64,000 bases of DNA from Agromyces sp. H66 (lineage in GTDB: Bacteria > Actinomycetota > Actinomycetes > Actinomycetales > Microbacteriaceae). The notes under the pieces were generated by a model that was not told the DNA's origin, made no database searches, and was given only the letters and a program-made list of their open reading frames with translations. Below, piece after piece: positions 15,053 through 24,275 of the stretch. The stretch's first letter is position 1. Every line of letters begins with the position of its first letter. The translations under genes were made by a program, and so were the position numbers. The stretch spans positions 1-64,000 of the forward strand of contig NZ_SJZG01000002.1 in the NCBI RefSeq assembly GCF_004959775.1, read 5' to 3'.

Positions 15053-17710
15053 ATGCAGACTGCAGACATCCGCCAGCGATGGCTGGACTTCTTCGCCGCG
15101 CGCGGCCACACCGTCGTGCCCTCGGCCTCGCTCGTCTCCGAGGACCCGACGCTCCTCTTCACGGTCGCCGGCATGGTGCCGTTCGTGCCCTACCTCACGG
15201 GTCTCGTGCCCGCGCCGTACCCTCGCGCGACCAGCGTGCAGAAGTGCATCCGCACGAACGACATCGAGGAGGTCGGCAAGACCCCTCGGCATGGCACGTT
15301 CTTCCAGATGTGCGGGAACTTCTCGTTCGGCGACTACTTCAAGGAAGGCGCCATCGCCTTCGCGTGGGAGCTTCTCACCACCCCCGAAGAAGACGGCGGG
15401 CTCGGTTTCGACCCGAACGACCTCTGGGTCACCGTCTTCCGGGAGGACGACGAGGCCTTCGAACTCTGGAAGAAGGTCGCCGGACTCCCTGAGGAGCGCA
15501 TCCAGCGTCTCGATGAGGACACGAACTACTGGCACACGGGCCAGCCGGGCCCGGCAGGTCCGTGCTCCGAGATCTTCTTCGACCGCGGACCGGCCTACGG
15601 CGTCGACGGCGGCCCGGCCACCGACGACGACCGGTACGTCGAGATCTGGAACCTCGTCTTCATGCAGTACCTCATCGACGACGTGACGTCGAAGACCGAC
15701 TTCCGCATCGTGCGCGAACTGCCGAAGAAGAACATCGACACCGGCATGGGCCTCGAACGCGTCGCGTTCATCAAGCAGGGCGTCGACAACATGTACGAGA
15801 TCGACCAGGTGCGCCCGGTGCTCGACCGGGCGGCGGAGCTCTCCGGCCGCAGGTACGGCGCGAACCACGACGACGACGTGCGCATGCGCGTCATCGCCGA
15901 CCACGTGCGCTCGTCGCTCATGCTCATGAGCGACGGCGTCGCGCCGTCGAACGAGGGCCGCGGGTACATCCTCCGCCGGCTCCTCCGGCGCACCATCCGC
16001 GCGATGCGGCTCCTCGGCGTCGAGGGCCCGACCTTCCGCGAGCTCTTCGCCGCGTCGCGCGACGCCATGAAGGCGGCCTACCCCGAGGTCGCGCACGACT
16101 ACGCGCACATCGAGCAGCTCGCGCTCGGCGAGGAGGAGACGTTCCTGCGCACGCTCGCCGCCGGCACGTCGATCCTCGACACCGCCGTCGCCGCGACGAA
16201 GCAGTCGGGTCGCACGGAGCTCGCGGGCGACACCGCATTCCTCCTGCACGACACCTACGGCTTCCCGATCGAACTCACGCTCGAGATGGCCGAGGAGGCC
16301 GGTCTCGCGGTTGACCGCGGCGCGTTCGACGAGCTGATGACCGCCCAGCGCACGCGGGCGAAGGCCGACGCGAAGTCGAAGAAGAAGGTGCTCGCCGATC
16401 TCTCGGTGTACGGGCAGTTCCGCGCGAAGGGCGAGACGATCTTCACGGGCTACACGGATCTCTCGACCGAATCGACCGTGCTCGGCCTCATCGTCGACGG
16501 GCGGCCCGTTCCGGTCGCGACCGCCGGCCAGACGGCGGAGGTCATCCTCGCCGAGACGTCGCTCTACGCGGAGTCGGGAGGCCAGGCGCCCGACCAGGGC
16601 CGCATCGTCGGCGATGGCTTCGAACTCGAGGTGATCGACGTCCAGAAGCCGGTGAAGGGCCTCATCAGCCACACCGTGAAGGTCGTCTCCGGCGAGGTGG
16701 GCGTCGGGGTGCCCGCGACGACGCTCGTCGACGAGGACTATCGGCGCGGCGCCACCCAGGCGCACTCCGGCACCCACATCGTGCACGCGGCGCTGCGACA
16801 GGTGCTCGGACCGACCGCGCACCAGTCGGGATCGTTCAACAAGGCGGGTTACCTGCGCCTCGACTACGGGTGGAACTCGGCGCTCTCGTCGGCGACACGC
16901 AGCGAGATCGAGGAGATCTCGAACAACGCCATCCGCGACAACCTGCAGGTCGTCGCCCGCGAGATGCCGCTCGACGAGGCCAAGTCGCTCGGCGCCATGG
17001 CGCTCTTCGGCGAGAAGTACGGCGACGTCGTGCGCGTCGTCGACATCGGCGGACCGTGGTCGCGCGAGCTCTGCGCGGGGACGCACGTGAGGACGAGCGC
17101 CGAGATCGGCATGATCAACATCGTCGGCGAGTCCTCCGTGGGCGCATCGAACCGTCGCGTCGAATCGCTCGTCGGTCGTGATGCGTTCAAGCGGTTCGCG
17201 GCGGAACGCGCACTGGTCAACGAACTCACCACGAGCCTGAAGACGCGCCCGGAGCAGCTCGTGGATCGGGTCGGCGAACTCGTGGCCAACCTGAAGGCGG
17301 CCGAGAAGAAGATCCAGGCGTACGAGGCCCGCGCGCTCAGCGACCGGGTCCCGGCGCTGGCCGCGAACGCGGTGCGCACGGGCGACGTGCTCCTCGTCGC
17401 CGAGACGGTGGGGCGGCTCGGCGCCGCCGACGAGCTGCGCTCCCTCGCCACCGCCGTGCGGGCCAAGCTCGGCGATGCGGCATCCGTCGTCGCCCTCACG
17501 GCCGAGGTGGGCGGCAAGCCCGTCGCGATCGTCGCGACCTCGCCCGCGGCCCGTGACGCGGGCGCGAACGCCGGGGCCCTCGCCAAGACGATGGCGGCGG
17601 TGCTCGGCGGCGGCGGCGGCGGCAAGCCCGACCTCGCCCAGGGCGGGGGCAGCGACCTGTCGGCCATCCCCGCGGCCCTCGACGCGGTGCGGCGCGAGTT
17701 CGGCCGGTAG
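15053..17710 (+). CDS. alaS: Alanine--tRNA ligase
   Basis: 885 residues, normal for AlaRS. It charges tRNA-Ala and edits mischarged Ser/Gly. The catalytic core begins MQTADIRQRWLDFFAARGH, with class II motif 1 in FTVAGMVPF and motif 2 near TSVQKCIRTNDIEEVG. The tRNA-recognition domain follows, then the editing domain with HSGTHIVHAALRQVLG and ELCAGTHVRTSAEIG (zinc ligands His and Cys). The C-terminal coiled coil and C-Ala domain contain a Gly-rich stretch (LGGGGGGKPDLAQGGG) typical of AlaRS. ATG 15053 is chosen on homology; the frame is open upstream through the small gene. ruvX follows 7 nt downstream. Confidence 0.97.
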   Translation: MQTADIRQRWLDFFAARGHTVVPSASLVSEDPTLLFTVAGMVPFVPYLTGLVPAPYPRATSVQKCIRTNDIEEVGKTPRHGTFFQMCGNFSFGDYFKEGAIAFAWELLTTPEEDGGLGFDPNDLWVTVFREDDEAFELWKKVAGLPEERIQRLDEDTNYWHTGQPGPAGPCSEIFFDRGPAYGVDGGPATDDDRYVEIWNLVFMQYLIDDVTSKTDFRIVRELPKKNIDTGMGLERVAFIKQGVDNMYEIDQVRPVLDRAAELSGRRYGANHDDDVRMRVIADHVRSSLMLMSDGVAPSNEGRGYILRRLLRRTIRAMRLLGVEGPTFRELFAASRDAMKAAYPEVAHDYAHIEQLALGEEETFLRTLAAGTSILDTAVAATKQSGRTELAGDTAFLLHDTYGFPIELTLEMAEEAGLAVDRGAFDELMTAQRTRAKADAKSKKKVLADLSVYGQFRAKGETIFTGYTDLSTESTVLGLIVDGRPVPVATAGQTAEVILAETSLYAESGGQAPDQGRIVGDGFELEVIDVQKPVKGLISHTVKVVSGEVGVGVPATTLVDEDYRRGATQAHSGTHIVHAALRQVLGPTAHQSGSFNKAGYLRLDYGWNSALSSATRSEIEEISNNAIRDNLQVVAREMPLDEAKSLGAMALFGEKYGDVVRVVDIGGPWSRELCAGTHVRTSAEIGMINIVGESSVGASNRRVESLVGRDAFKRFAAERALVNELTTSLKTRPEQLVDRVGELVANLKAAEKKIQAYEARALSDRVPALAANAVRTGDVLLVAETVGRLGAADELRSLATAVRAKLGDAASVVALTAEVGGKPVAIVATSPAARDAGANAGALAKTMAAVLGGGGGGKPDLAQGGGSDLSAIPAALDAVRREFGR

Positions 17711-17717
17711 TCCGCGC

Positions 17718-18194
17718 ATGCGATCGGGCGTGAGGCTCGGCATCGACGTGGGGCGCGCTCGCATCGGCGTGGCCCGGTGCGACGCCGGTGCCCTCCTCGC
17801 CGTGCCCGTCGAGACGGTGCCGCGGTCCGCCGAGGGCGACGCCGACGTGCGCCGGGTCCTCGAGCTGGCGGACGAGTTCGGAGCGTTCGAGCTGGTGGTG
17901 GGGCATCCGCTCTCGCTGTCGGGGGCATCGACGGCATCGACCGACGATGCGGTCGGCTTCGCCGAGCGGCTGGCGGCGGCGGGCGCATCGGTTCGGCTGG
18001 TCGACGAGCGGCTGTCGACGGTGAGCGCGCAACAGGCGCTTCGCGCCTCGGGCCGATCCACTCGCAGCCAGCGTCCGGTCGTCGATCAAGTTGCAGCGGT
18101 TATCATTCTGCAACACGCCATCGACACGGAGCGGGCGTCGGGTGCCGAGCCCGGACGGCTGCTCACGACAGACGAAGGGTCGTCCCCCCTGTGA
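17718..18194 (+). CDS. ruvX: Holliday junction resolvase-like protein RuvX (YqgF)
   Basis: A 158-residue RNase-H-fold nuclease. In other bacteria YqgF processes the 5' end of pre-16S rRNA; a junction-resolving role has also been proposed. Visible motifs are RLGIDVGRARIGVARCD at the start (first catalytic Asp), LVVGHPLSLSG, and LVDERLSTVSAQQALRASG followed by VDQVAAVIILQHAID with the last acidic residue. ATG at 17718 is the only start consistent with the family. The stop overlaps the mltG GTG (GTGA). alaS-ruvX-mltG-aroE is the usual actinobacterial order. Confidence 0.94.
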   Translation: MRSGVRLGIDVGRARIGVARCDAGALLAVPVETVPRSAEGDADVRRVLELADEFGAFELVVGHPLSLSGASTASTDDAVGFAERLAAAGASVRLVDERLSTVSAQQALRASGRSTRSQRPVVDQVAAVIILQHAIDTERASGAEPGRLLTTDEGSSPL

Positions 18195-20080
18195 CCCACC
18201 TTCCTCCCGCCTCGCCGGGCGGCGGACGCGATCGGCCGATGACCCGTCGCGAGGCGCGCGAGGCCGAGCAGCGGAGGGCCGAGCTGCTCGCCCAGCAGCA
18301 GCTGGCGCAGGAGCAGGCGGCAGCGCAGGCGGCAGCGCAGGCGGCCGCACAGTCGGCCGCTCCGCCGTGGCCGTCGCAGGCTCCGGCGGGGGAGCAGCCG
18401 GGCCCCGCCGCCGCACGGCCCGCAGAGCCCCTCGACGTCCCGCGCAGACCCGTGTACGACCGGGATCCCATACCGCAGTCATGGCCGGGCACGCCGCAGC
18501 CGCCGGTGCCGACGGCCCATCAGCCGGCCGAGCAGCAGTGGGCGGCCGAGCAGCAGCGTGCGGCCGAGCAACAGCGTGCGGCCGAGCAGCAGTGGGCGGC
18601 CGAGCAGCAGTGGGCGGCCGAGCAGCGGGCCGCCGAGCAGCAGTGGGCGGCTGAACAACAGCGTGCGGCCGAGCAGCAGTGGACGGCTGAGCAGCAGTGG
18701 GCGGCCGAGCAACAGCGCGCGGCCCCGTCCCAGCAGCCGTGGGCGGCCGAGCGGCCGGGTGCGGCCGAGCCGCCGGGCGCGGTCGAGCCGCAGCAGTGGC
18801 CGGACGAACCGCAGGCGGGACAGTCGGAGACGACGTTCCGCTGGCAACTCGACGACCCCGACCCCTCCGGGCAGCCGCGCGAGCAGCAGAGCGGGTCGCC
18901 GTGGGACGAACTGGAGGCCGGGCCGGGCGACCCCGACGACGAGCCGCACGGGCGGCTGAGCCGCGCCGAGCGTCGAGCACTCAAGCGGGATGGGTACGAC
19001 GACGAGCGGCCACGCCGGAGGGGCGCGTGGGGCTGCCTCGTCGGATTCCTCGTGTTCGTCGCGCTCGTCGCGGGCGCCTTCTTCGTCCTGCAGGGCCCGA
19101 TCAACTCCCTCATCGAGCGCTTCACGCCCGCCGAGGACTTCGAGGGTGCGGGCACGGGTGAGCTGGTCTTCATGATCCACGAGGGCGACACCGGCGCGGA
19201 CATCGCGGAGAACCTCGTCGATGAGGGCGTCACCGCTTCCTATGACGCGTTCTACGATCTCCTCCTCGCGCAGACCCCCGAGCCCGAGTTCCACCCCGGC
19301 GCGTACCTCCTCGCCGAGCGGATGAGTGCGCAGGCCGCGCTCGACGCGCTCGTCGACCCGGCGAACAAGCTCGAGAACACGTTCGTGATCCAGGAGGGGA
19401 TGTGGGCGAAGAACGCGCTCGCCGAGGCGGCCTTCGTCACGGGCATCCCCGTCGAGGAACTGCAGGCCGCCGCCGCGAATCCGCAGGCGTACGGCCTGCC
19501 GGCCGAGGCCACGACCATCGAGGGCTTCCTGTTCCCGGCGACCTACACGGTCGATCCGAACATCACGGCCGAGGCGCTCGTGAAGATGCTGGTCGACCGA
19601 TCGTTCGAGGCGCTCGACGCCGCGGGCGTGCCGCCCGAGGACCGGTGGCGCACGATCGTCAAGGCCTCGCTCATCGAGCGTGAGGCGGGCCTCCGCGACG
19701 ACTACTACAAGGTTTCCCGGGTCATCGAGAACCGCCTGAATCCCGAGCTCTTCGACAGCGGGCTCCTGCAGTTCGACTCGACGGTGCACTACGGACTCGG
19801 CGACGACTCGGTCGTGACGACGACCGACGCCGAGCGCGCCGACCCGGCCAACCCGTACAACACCTACGTGCATCCGGGCCTTCCGCCCGGCCCCATCGGC
19901 AACCCGGGCGATCTCGCGATCGACGCGGCCATCCATCCCGCCGACGGACCCTGGCTGTTCTTCGTGACGGTCGACCTCGACACCGGCGAGACCGTGTTCT
20001 CGGCGACGATCGAGGAGCACGACGCGGCCGTCGAACGGTTCCTCGCGTGGCTCGAGGAACACCCGGAGTACGGCAACTGA
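18191..20080 (+). CDS. mltG: Endolytic transglycosylase MltG
   Basis: A 629-residue membrane enzyme that cuts nascent peptidoglycan and sets glycan chain length. Residues 1-280 are an unusually long cytoplasmic arm. It has an Ala/Gln/Glu-rich start with AAAQ repeats (18317-18352), an 11-unit AAEQQ(W/R) repeat (18524-18718) and an acidic stretch. One membrane helix follows (GCLVGFLVFVALVAGAFFVL, about 280-300), then the extracellular YceG/MltG domain. That domain has EGFLFPATY, the catalytic-Glu segment KASLIEREAG, LLQFDSTVHYGLG and NTYVHPGLPPGPIGNPGD. GTG start overlaps the ruvX stop; the aroE ATG overlaps its own stop (TGATG). Confidence 0.93.
   Translation: MTHLPPASPGGGRDRPMTRREAREAEQRRAELLAQQQLAQEQAAAQAAAQAAAQSAAPPWPSQAPAGEQPGPAAARPAEPLDVPRRPVYDRDPIPQSWPGTPQPPVPTAHQPAEQQWAAEQQRAAEQQRAAEQQWAAEQQWAAEQRAAEQQWAAEQQRAAEQQWTAEQQWAAEQQRAAPSQQPWAAERPGAAEPPGAVEPQQWPDEPQAGQSETTFRWQLDDPDPSGQPREQQSGSPWDELEAGPGDPDDEPHGRLSRAERRALKRDGYDDERPRRRGAWGCLVGFLVFVALVAGAFFVLQGPINSLIERFTPAEDFEGAGTGELVFMIHEGDTGADIAENLVDEGVTASYDAFYDLLLAQTPEPEFHPGAYLLAERMSAQAALDALVDPANKLENTFVIQEGMWAKNALAEAAFVTGIPVEELQAAAANPQAYGLPAEATTIEGFLFPATYTVDPNITAEALVKMLVDRSFEALDAAGVPPEDRWRTIVKASLIEREAGLRDDYYKVSRVIENRLNPELFDSGLLQFDSTVHYGLGDDSVVTTTDAERADPANPYNTYVHPGLPPGPIGNPGDLAIDAAIHPADGPWLFFVTVDLDTGETVFSATIEEHDAAVERFLAWLEEHPEYGN
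18317..18352 (+). repeat. AAAQ tetrapeptide repeat in mltG
   Basis: Three 12-nt units coding A-A-A-Q in tandem; the first two are identical (GCGGCAGCGCAG) and the third has two changed third positions. It lies upstream of the longer hexapeptide repeat in the same cytoplasmic arm. Confidence 0.8.
18524..18718 (+). repeat. Tandem AAEQQ(W/R) repeat in mltG, 11 units
   Basis: Eleven in-frame units of 18 nt (one of 15 nt) code for P/A/T-A-E-Q-Q-W or -R, giving 65 residues. The order of the last residue is W R R W W R(short) W R W W R. Units differ at synonymous sites (CAG/CAA, GCC/GCT, GAG/GAA), so the repeat is not freshly made, but several neighbours are identical. Confidence 0.95.
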
Positions 20081-20898
20081 TGCGCCGGCTCGCCGTGCTC
20101 GGCTCGCCGATCGCCCATTCGAAGAGCCCCGGGCTGCATCGCGCCGCCTACCGACGGCTCGGGCTCGACTGGGAGTACACCGCGATCGAGATGCGGGGCG
20201 ACGGGCTCGCCGAGTTCATCGACGGGCTGGATGCCTCGTGGCGCGGTCTCTCCCTGACGATGCCGCTCAAGCACGACGTGCTGCCGCTCGTGGATGACCT
20301 CGACGAGCTCGCGACAGTCACGGGGGCGGCCAACACCGTGCTCTTCGACGACGGCGTGCGCCGCGGATTCAACACCGACGTCGGCGGCATCGTGCGCACG
20401 CTCGGAGAGGCGGGTGTCGGCTCGGTGCATCGGGGCGTCATCCTCGGCGGCGGCGCGACCGCGGCCTCCGCCCTCGCCGCGATGGCGGAACTCGGCGCCG
20501 CCCATGTGCGGGTGCTGGTGCGCCGCCCGGGCGCGGCCGCCGAACTCGCGAACGTCGGGCGGGGACTCGGCGTCGTGGTCGAGGAGGGGCGGCTCGACGA
20601 GCTGGCACGCATCGATGACGCCGAGCTCGTCGTGAGCACCGTGCCCGGCGGAACCGCCCTCGGGGTGGAGCCGCCTGCCGAACTCGCGCGGCGCGCGCCG
20701 CTCCTGGACGTGGCGTACGACCCGTGGCCGTCGCCGCTCGGCGCGAGCTGGATCGCCGCGGGCGGCATGGTCGTGCACGGCCTCGGGATGCTCCTGCACC
20801 AGGCGCTCCTGCAGGTGCGGATCTTCGTCAACGGCGACCCGTTCGCGGAGTTGCCCGACGAGGACGCCGTGCTCGCCGTCATGCGCGAAACCGTCTGA
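20080..20898 (+). CDS. aroE: Shikimate dehydrogenase
   Basis: 272 residues. It reduces 3-dehydroshikimate to shikimate with NADPH. The substrate site shows GSPIAHSKSPGLHRAAY at the start and SLTMPLKHDVLPL with the catalytic Lys; ANTVLF and NTDVGGIV follow. The nucleotide-binding loop is GGGATAASAL. The C-terminal part has DVAYDPWPSPLG and GMLLHQALLQ. ATG 20080 overlaps the mltG stop. It opens a run of five shikimate-pathway genes (aroE-aroC-aroK-aroB-aroQ) that together cover dehydroquinate to shikimate 3-phosphate plus chorismate formation; the DAHP synthase and EPSP synthase steps are not in this window. Confidence 0.95.
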   Translation: MRRLAVLGSPIAHSKSPGLHRAAYRRLGLDWEYTAIEMRGDGLAEFIDGLDASWRGLSLTMPLKHDVLPLVDDLDELATVTGAANTVLFDDGVRRGFNTDVGGIVRTLGEAGVGSVHRGVILGGGATAASALAAMAELGAAHVRVLVRRPGAAAELANVGRGLGVVVEEGRLDELARIDDAELVVSTVPGGTALGVEPPAELARRAPLLDVAYDPWPSPLGASWIAAGGMVVHGLGMLLHQALLQVRIFVNGDPFAELPDEDAVLAVMRETV

Positions 20899-20922
20899 CG
20901 TGCCTGTGGAAGGATAGGGAGC

Positions 20923-22143
20923 ATGCTCCGTTGGCTCACCGCCGGAGAGTCGCACGGCCCTGAGCTCGTCGCGATCCTCGAGGGTCTTCCCGCCGGTATC
21001 CCAGTCTCGCTCGACGCCATCCGCGCCGACCTCGCGCGGCGCAAGCTCGGCTACGGGCGCGGCGCGCGCATGAAGTTCGAGCAGGACGAGCTCGCGATCT
21101 CGGGCGGCGTGCGGCACGGCGAGAGCCTCGGCAGCCCCATCGCGCTGCGCATCGGCAACACCGAATGGCCGAAGTGGCAGGAGGTCATGAGCCCCGAGCC
21201 CGTCGACCCGGCCACGCTCGGCCGCGGCCGCGGGGCGCCGCTGACCCGGCCCAGGCCGGGGCACGCCGACCTCGTCGGCATGCAGAAGTACGGCTTCGAC
21301 GAGGCGCGGCCGGTGCTGGAGCGCGCGAGCGCCCGCGAGACGGCGGCCCGCGTCGCGCTCGGTGCCGTCGCCCGCGCCTTCCTGGGCGAGCTGGGCATCC
21401 GACTCGTGTCGCACACGATCGCGATCGGTCCGGTGCGGGTGCCCGACGACCGCCCGCTGCCCATGCCCGGAGACGTCGAGCGTCTCGACGCCGACCCGCT
21501 GCGCTGCTTCGATCCCGAGACATCCGCGCGCATGGTCGCCGAGGTCGACTCGGCGCACAAGGACGGCGACACCCTCGGCGGCGTCGTCGAGGTGCTCGCC
21601 TACGGCGTGCCGCCGGGGCTCGGATCGTACGTGCACTGGGATCGCCGCCTCGACGCCCAGCTCGCCGCCGCGCTCATGGGCATCCAGGCCATCAAGGGCG
21701 TCGAGGTCGGCGACGGCTTCACCACGACCACGCGTCGTGGCTCGGCCGCGCACGACGAATTGCATCAGAGCGACGGACGCATCGTCCGGGCGAGCGACCG
21801 TGCGGGCGGCACCGAGGGCGGCATGTCCACAGGCACCGTGCTGCGGGTGCGGGCCGGCATGAAGCCGATCGCGACGGTGCCGCGCGCGTTGCCCACCGTC
21901 GACGTCGCCACGGGCGAGGCCGCGCCCGCGCACCACCAGCGATCGGATGTTTGCGCGGTGCCCGCGGCAGGCGTCGTCGCGGAGGCCATGGTGGCGCTCA
22001 CCCTCGCGAACTCGGTGCTCGAGAAGTTCGGCGGCGACTCGGTGGTCGAGACGCGTCGCAACCTCGAGTCGTACCTCGCCGCCATCCCCGACGCGCTCCT
22101 CACCGAGATCGCGACATCGGAGGTCGCGGGCGATCGTGTCTGA
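20923..22143 (+). CDS. aroC: Chorismate synthase
   Basis: 406 residues. It converts EPSP to chorismate using reduced FMN. Family signatures are [21 protein letters not shown] at the N-terminus (first Ser-His pair), ARMKFEQDE, the middle [14 protein letters not shown] and [15 protein letters not shown] (signature 2), and the C-terminal [27 protein letters not shown] lies 8 nt before the ATG. The final codons overlap the aroK start by 8 nt, pointing to coupled translation. Confidence 0.96.
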   Translation: MLRWLTAGESHGPELVAILEGLPAGIPVSLDAIRADLARRKLGYGRGARMKFEQDELAISGGVRHGESLGSPIALRIGNTEWPKWQEVMSPEPVDPATLGRGRGAPLTRPRPGHADLVGMQKYGFDEARPVLERASARETAARVALGAVARAFLGELGIRLVSHTIAIGPVRVPDDRPLPMPGDVERLDADPLRCFDPETSARMVAEVDSAHKDGDTLGGVVEVLAYGVPPGLGSYVHWDRRLDAQLAAALMGIQAIKGVEVGDGFTTTTRRGSAAHDELHQSDGRIVRASDRAGGTEGGMSTGTVLRVRAGMKPIATVPRALPTVDVATGEAAPAHHQRSDVCAVPAAGVVAEAMVALTLANSVLEKFGGDSVVETRRNLESYLAAIPDALLTEIATSEVAGDRV

Positions 22144-22654
22144 GCGGGTGGGGCTCGCCCTGCCGATCGTGCTCATCGGGGCGATGGGGGCCGGCAAGTC
22201 CCGGGTCGGGCAGCGGCTCGCGGCATCCGTCGATGCCCCCTTCATCGACACCGATGCGCGGATCGTCGAGCGGCACGGACCGATCGAGCAGATCTTCGCG
22301 CGCCGGGGCGAGGAGGCCTTCCGAGCCGTCGAGCGCGAGATCGTCGCCGAGGCGCTGCGCGAGCCGGCGGTCATCTCGCTGGGCGGCGGTGCGGTGCTGC
22401 ATCCCGACACCCGCGAGGATCTCGCCGGCCTGCCCGTGGTCTGGCTCCGCGTCTCGCCCGAGGCGGTCGCACCGCGTCTCAGCGGGGGCAACCGCCCGCT
22501 GCTCGCCGACGGCGGGCTCGCGACCTGGCGTGCGATCCTCGAGGAGCGCACGCCGATCTACCGGTCGCTCGCCGACCTCGACATCGACACGTCGCGTCGC
22601 TCGGTCGCACGGATCGTCGCCGACATCGCCGGGCATTTCGGAGGAGCACGATGA
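22136..22654 (+). CDS. aroK: Shikimate kinase
   Basis: 172 residues, the normal size for this small P-loop kinase that phosphorylates shikimate at O3. The Walker A is [11 protein letters not shown]. The shikimate-binding Asp is in [13 protein letters not shown], and Arg/Gly contacts lie in [13 protein letters not shown] and ISLGGGAVL. The lid region has RPLLADGG. The GTG at 22136 is chosen because it overlaps the aroC stop as in coupled genes; GTG 22148 is a possible shorter start. The stop overlaps the aroB ATG (ATGA). Confidence 0.94.
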   Translation: MSERVGLALPIVLIGAMGAGKSRVGQRLAASVDAPFIDTDARIVERHGPIEQIFARRGEEAFRAVEREIVAEALREPAVISLGGGAVLHPDTREDLAGLPVVWLRVSPEAVAPRLSGGNRPLLADGGLATWRAILEERTPIYRSLADLDIDTSRRSVARIVADIAGHFGGAR

Positions 22655-23736
22655 CCGCAGACGACGATCGCACGACGATCCGGGTCGGGGGCGAGTCGGG
22701 CTACGACGTCGTCGTGGGGCGTGGCGTCGTCGCTGAGCTCGGCGACGCGCTCGGACCGTCGGTGCGCAAGGTGCTGGTCGTCCACGCGCCGACCCTCGCG
22801 GCGCGTGCCGCCGCGATCCGCGAGGCGTTGCAGGACCGATTCGAGGTGCTGCTCGCCGAGGTGCCCGACGCCGAGGCCGGCAAGCGTGTCGAGGTCGCGG
22901 CGTTCTGCTGGCAGATCCTGGGCCAGGCGGATTTCACGCGCAGCGACGCGATCGTGGGGCTGGGCGGCGGTGCGATCACCGACCTCGCGGGGTTCGTGGC
23001 GGGCACGTGGCTCCGCGGCGTGCGCATCGTGCAGGTGCCGACCACCGTGCTCGGCATGGTCGACGCGGCCGTCGGCGGCAAGACCGGCATCAACACGAAC
23101 GAGGGCAAGAACCTCGTCGGCGTGTTCCACGCGCCGGCCGCCGTGCTGTGCGACCTCGAGCTGCTCGACACGCTGCCGCGCAACGAGATCCTCGCCGGGT
23201 TCGCCGAGATCGTGAAGGCCGGATTCATCCGGTATCCCGAGATCCTCGACACCATCGAGGCCGATCCGGATGTCGCGACCGATCCGACGTCGCCCGAGTT
23301 CCGCCGGGTCGTCGAACTCGCGATCCGGATGAAGGCCGAGGTCGTCTCGGAGGACTTCACCGAGCAGGGGCTGCGCGAGATCCTGAACTACGGGCATACG
23401 CTCGGCCACGCCGTGGAGCATGCCGAGCGCTACCAGTGGCGGCACGGCGCGGCGATCTCGGTCGGCATGGCGTTCGCCGCCGAGCTCGGCCGCATCTCGG
23501 GCCGGCTCTCCGACGAGGTCGCCGACCGGCACAAGCGGGTGCTGGACCTGCTCGGCCTGCCCACGACCTATCCGGTCGGACGCTGGAACACGCTGCTCGC
23601 GACCATGCAGCGCGACAAGAAGGCCCGGGCCGGGCAGCTGCGCTTCATCGTCCTCGACGACCTCGCCAAGCCCACCGTGATGCAGGCGCCCGACCAGTCG
23701 TTGCTGTTCGCGGCGTACCAGGAGATCGGGTCCTGA
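22651..23736 (+). CDS. aroB: 3-dehydroquinate synthase
   Basis: 361 residues. It converts DAHP to 3-dehydroquinate with NAD and a divalent metal. The NAD site is GLGGGAITDLAGFVAGTWLRG, followed by VPTTVLGMVDAAVGGKTGIN. Metal ligands are expected at Glu in GFAEIVKAGFI, His in LNYGHTLGHAVEH and His in WRHGAAISVGMAFA. Length is normal. ATG overlaps the aroK stop. aroQ follows 20 nt downstream with its own -10. Confidence 0.96.
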   Translation: MTADDDRTTIRVGGESGYDVVVGRGVVAELGDALGPSVRKVLVVHAPTLAARAAAIREALQDRFEVLLAEVPDAEAGKRVEVAAFCWQILGQADFTRSDAIVGLGGGAITDLAGFVAGTWLRGVRIVQVPTTVLGMVDAAVGGKTGINTNEGKNLVGVFHAPAAVLCDLELLDTLPRNEILAGFAEIVKAGFIRYPEILDTIEADPDVATDPTSPEFRRVVELAIRMKAEVVSEDFTEQGLREILNYGHTLGHAVEHAERYQWRHGAAISVGMAFAAELGRISGRLSDEVADRHKRVLDLLGLPTTYPVGRWNTLLATMQRDKKARAGQLRFIVLDDLAKPTVMQAPDQSLLFAAYQEIGS

Positions 23737-23744
23737 CGGGTCGA

Positions 23745-23750
23745 TAGGCT
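23745..23750 (+). promoter_or_regulatory. -10 hexamer for aroQ, leaderless spacing
   Basis: TAGGCT is exactly 6 nt before the aroQ GTG at 23757 and 8 nt after the aroB stop. No Shine-Dalgarno is present between them, so a leaderless transcript is the simplest reading. Confidence 0.5.
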
Positions 23751-23756
23751 GGCCGG

Positions 23757-24200
23757 GTGACCACGACGATCCTCGTCCTCAACGGGCCGAACCTCGGCCG
23801 ACTCGGCACCCGCGAGCCCGAGGTGTACGGCAGCGAGACGCTCGACGACATCGGTGCCGGGCTCGCGGCATCCGTGCCCGATGACGTCGAGATCGACCTC
23901 CGGCAGACCGACGACGAGGCCGAGCTCATCGGCTGGATCCACGAGGCGGTGGACCGGCGCCTGCCGGTGGTGCTGAACCCGGCGGCGTTCACGCACTACA
24001 GCTACGCGCTCCGCGACGCGGCCGCGCAGCTGAAGCAGGCCGGCGTGCCGCTCGTCGAGGTGCATCTCTCGAACCCGCACACGCGCGAGACGTTCCGCCA
24101 CACCAGCGTCATCTCGGGCGTCGCGACCGGCGTAATCGCCGGGTTCGGCGCGGACTCGTACCGGCTCGCGGTCGACTGGGTTCTGCGTTCGCGCGGGTGA
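23757..24200 (+). CDS. aroQ: Type II 3-dehydroquinate dehydratase
   Basis: 147 residues, the size of the dodecameric type II enzyme. It dehydrates 3-dehydroquinate to 3-dehydroshikimate. Active-site segments are [18 protein letters not shown] (catalytic Arg and Tyr on the lid loop), [15 protein letters not shown], and [17 protein letters not shown] with the catalytic His. The C-terminal segment is [14 protein letters not shown]. It closes the aro cluster. Start GTG has no ribosome site. Confidence 0.95.
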   Translation: MTTTILVLNGPNLGRLGTREPEVYGSETLDDIGAGLAASVPDDVEIDLRQTDDEAELIGWIHEAVDRRLPVVLNPAAFTHYSYALRDAAAQLKQAGVPLVEVHLSNPHTRETFRHTSVISGVATGVIAGFGADSYRLAVDWVLRSRG

Positions 24201-24206
24201 GTCGAC

Positions 24207-24212
24207 TACACT
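24207..24212 (+). promoter_or_regulatory. -10 hexamer for efp-nusB
   Basis: TACACT lies 6 nt after the aroQ stop. A start near 24219 gives efp a leader of about 57 nt. The region 17 nt upstream (TGCGTT) is a poor -35. Confidence 0.45.
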
Positions 24213-24275
24213 CGATCAGTCGCACGCCTCCAGCGCGTGCCCTTCGACTTCCTTCGACGATCGGAAACATCACCA

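Noticed and set aside
18524-18718. Repeat array as a CRISPR or VNTR outside a gene
   Set aside because: Units are contiguous, in frame and without spacers, and lie inside the mltG coding region, so it is a protein repeat.
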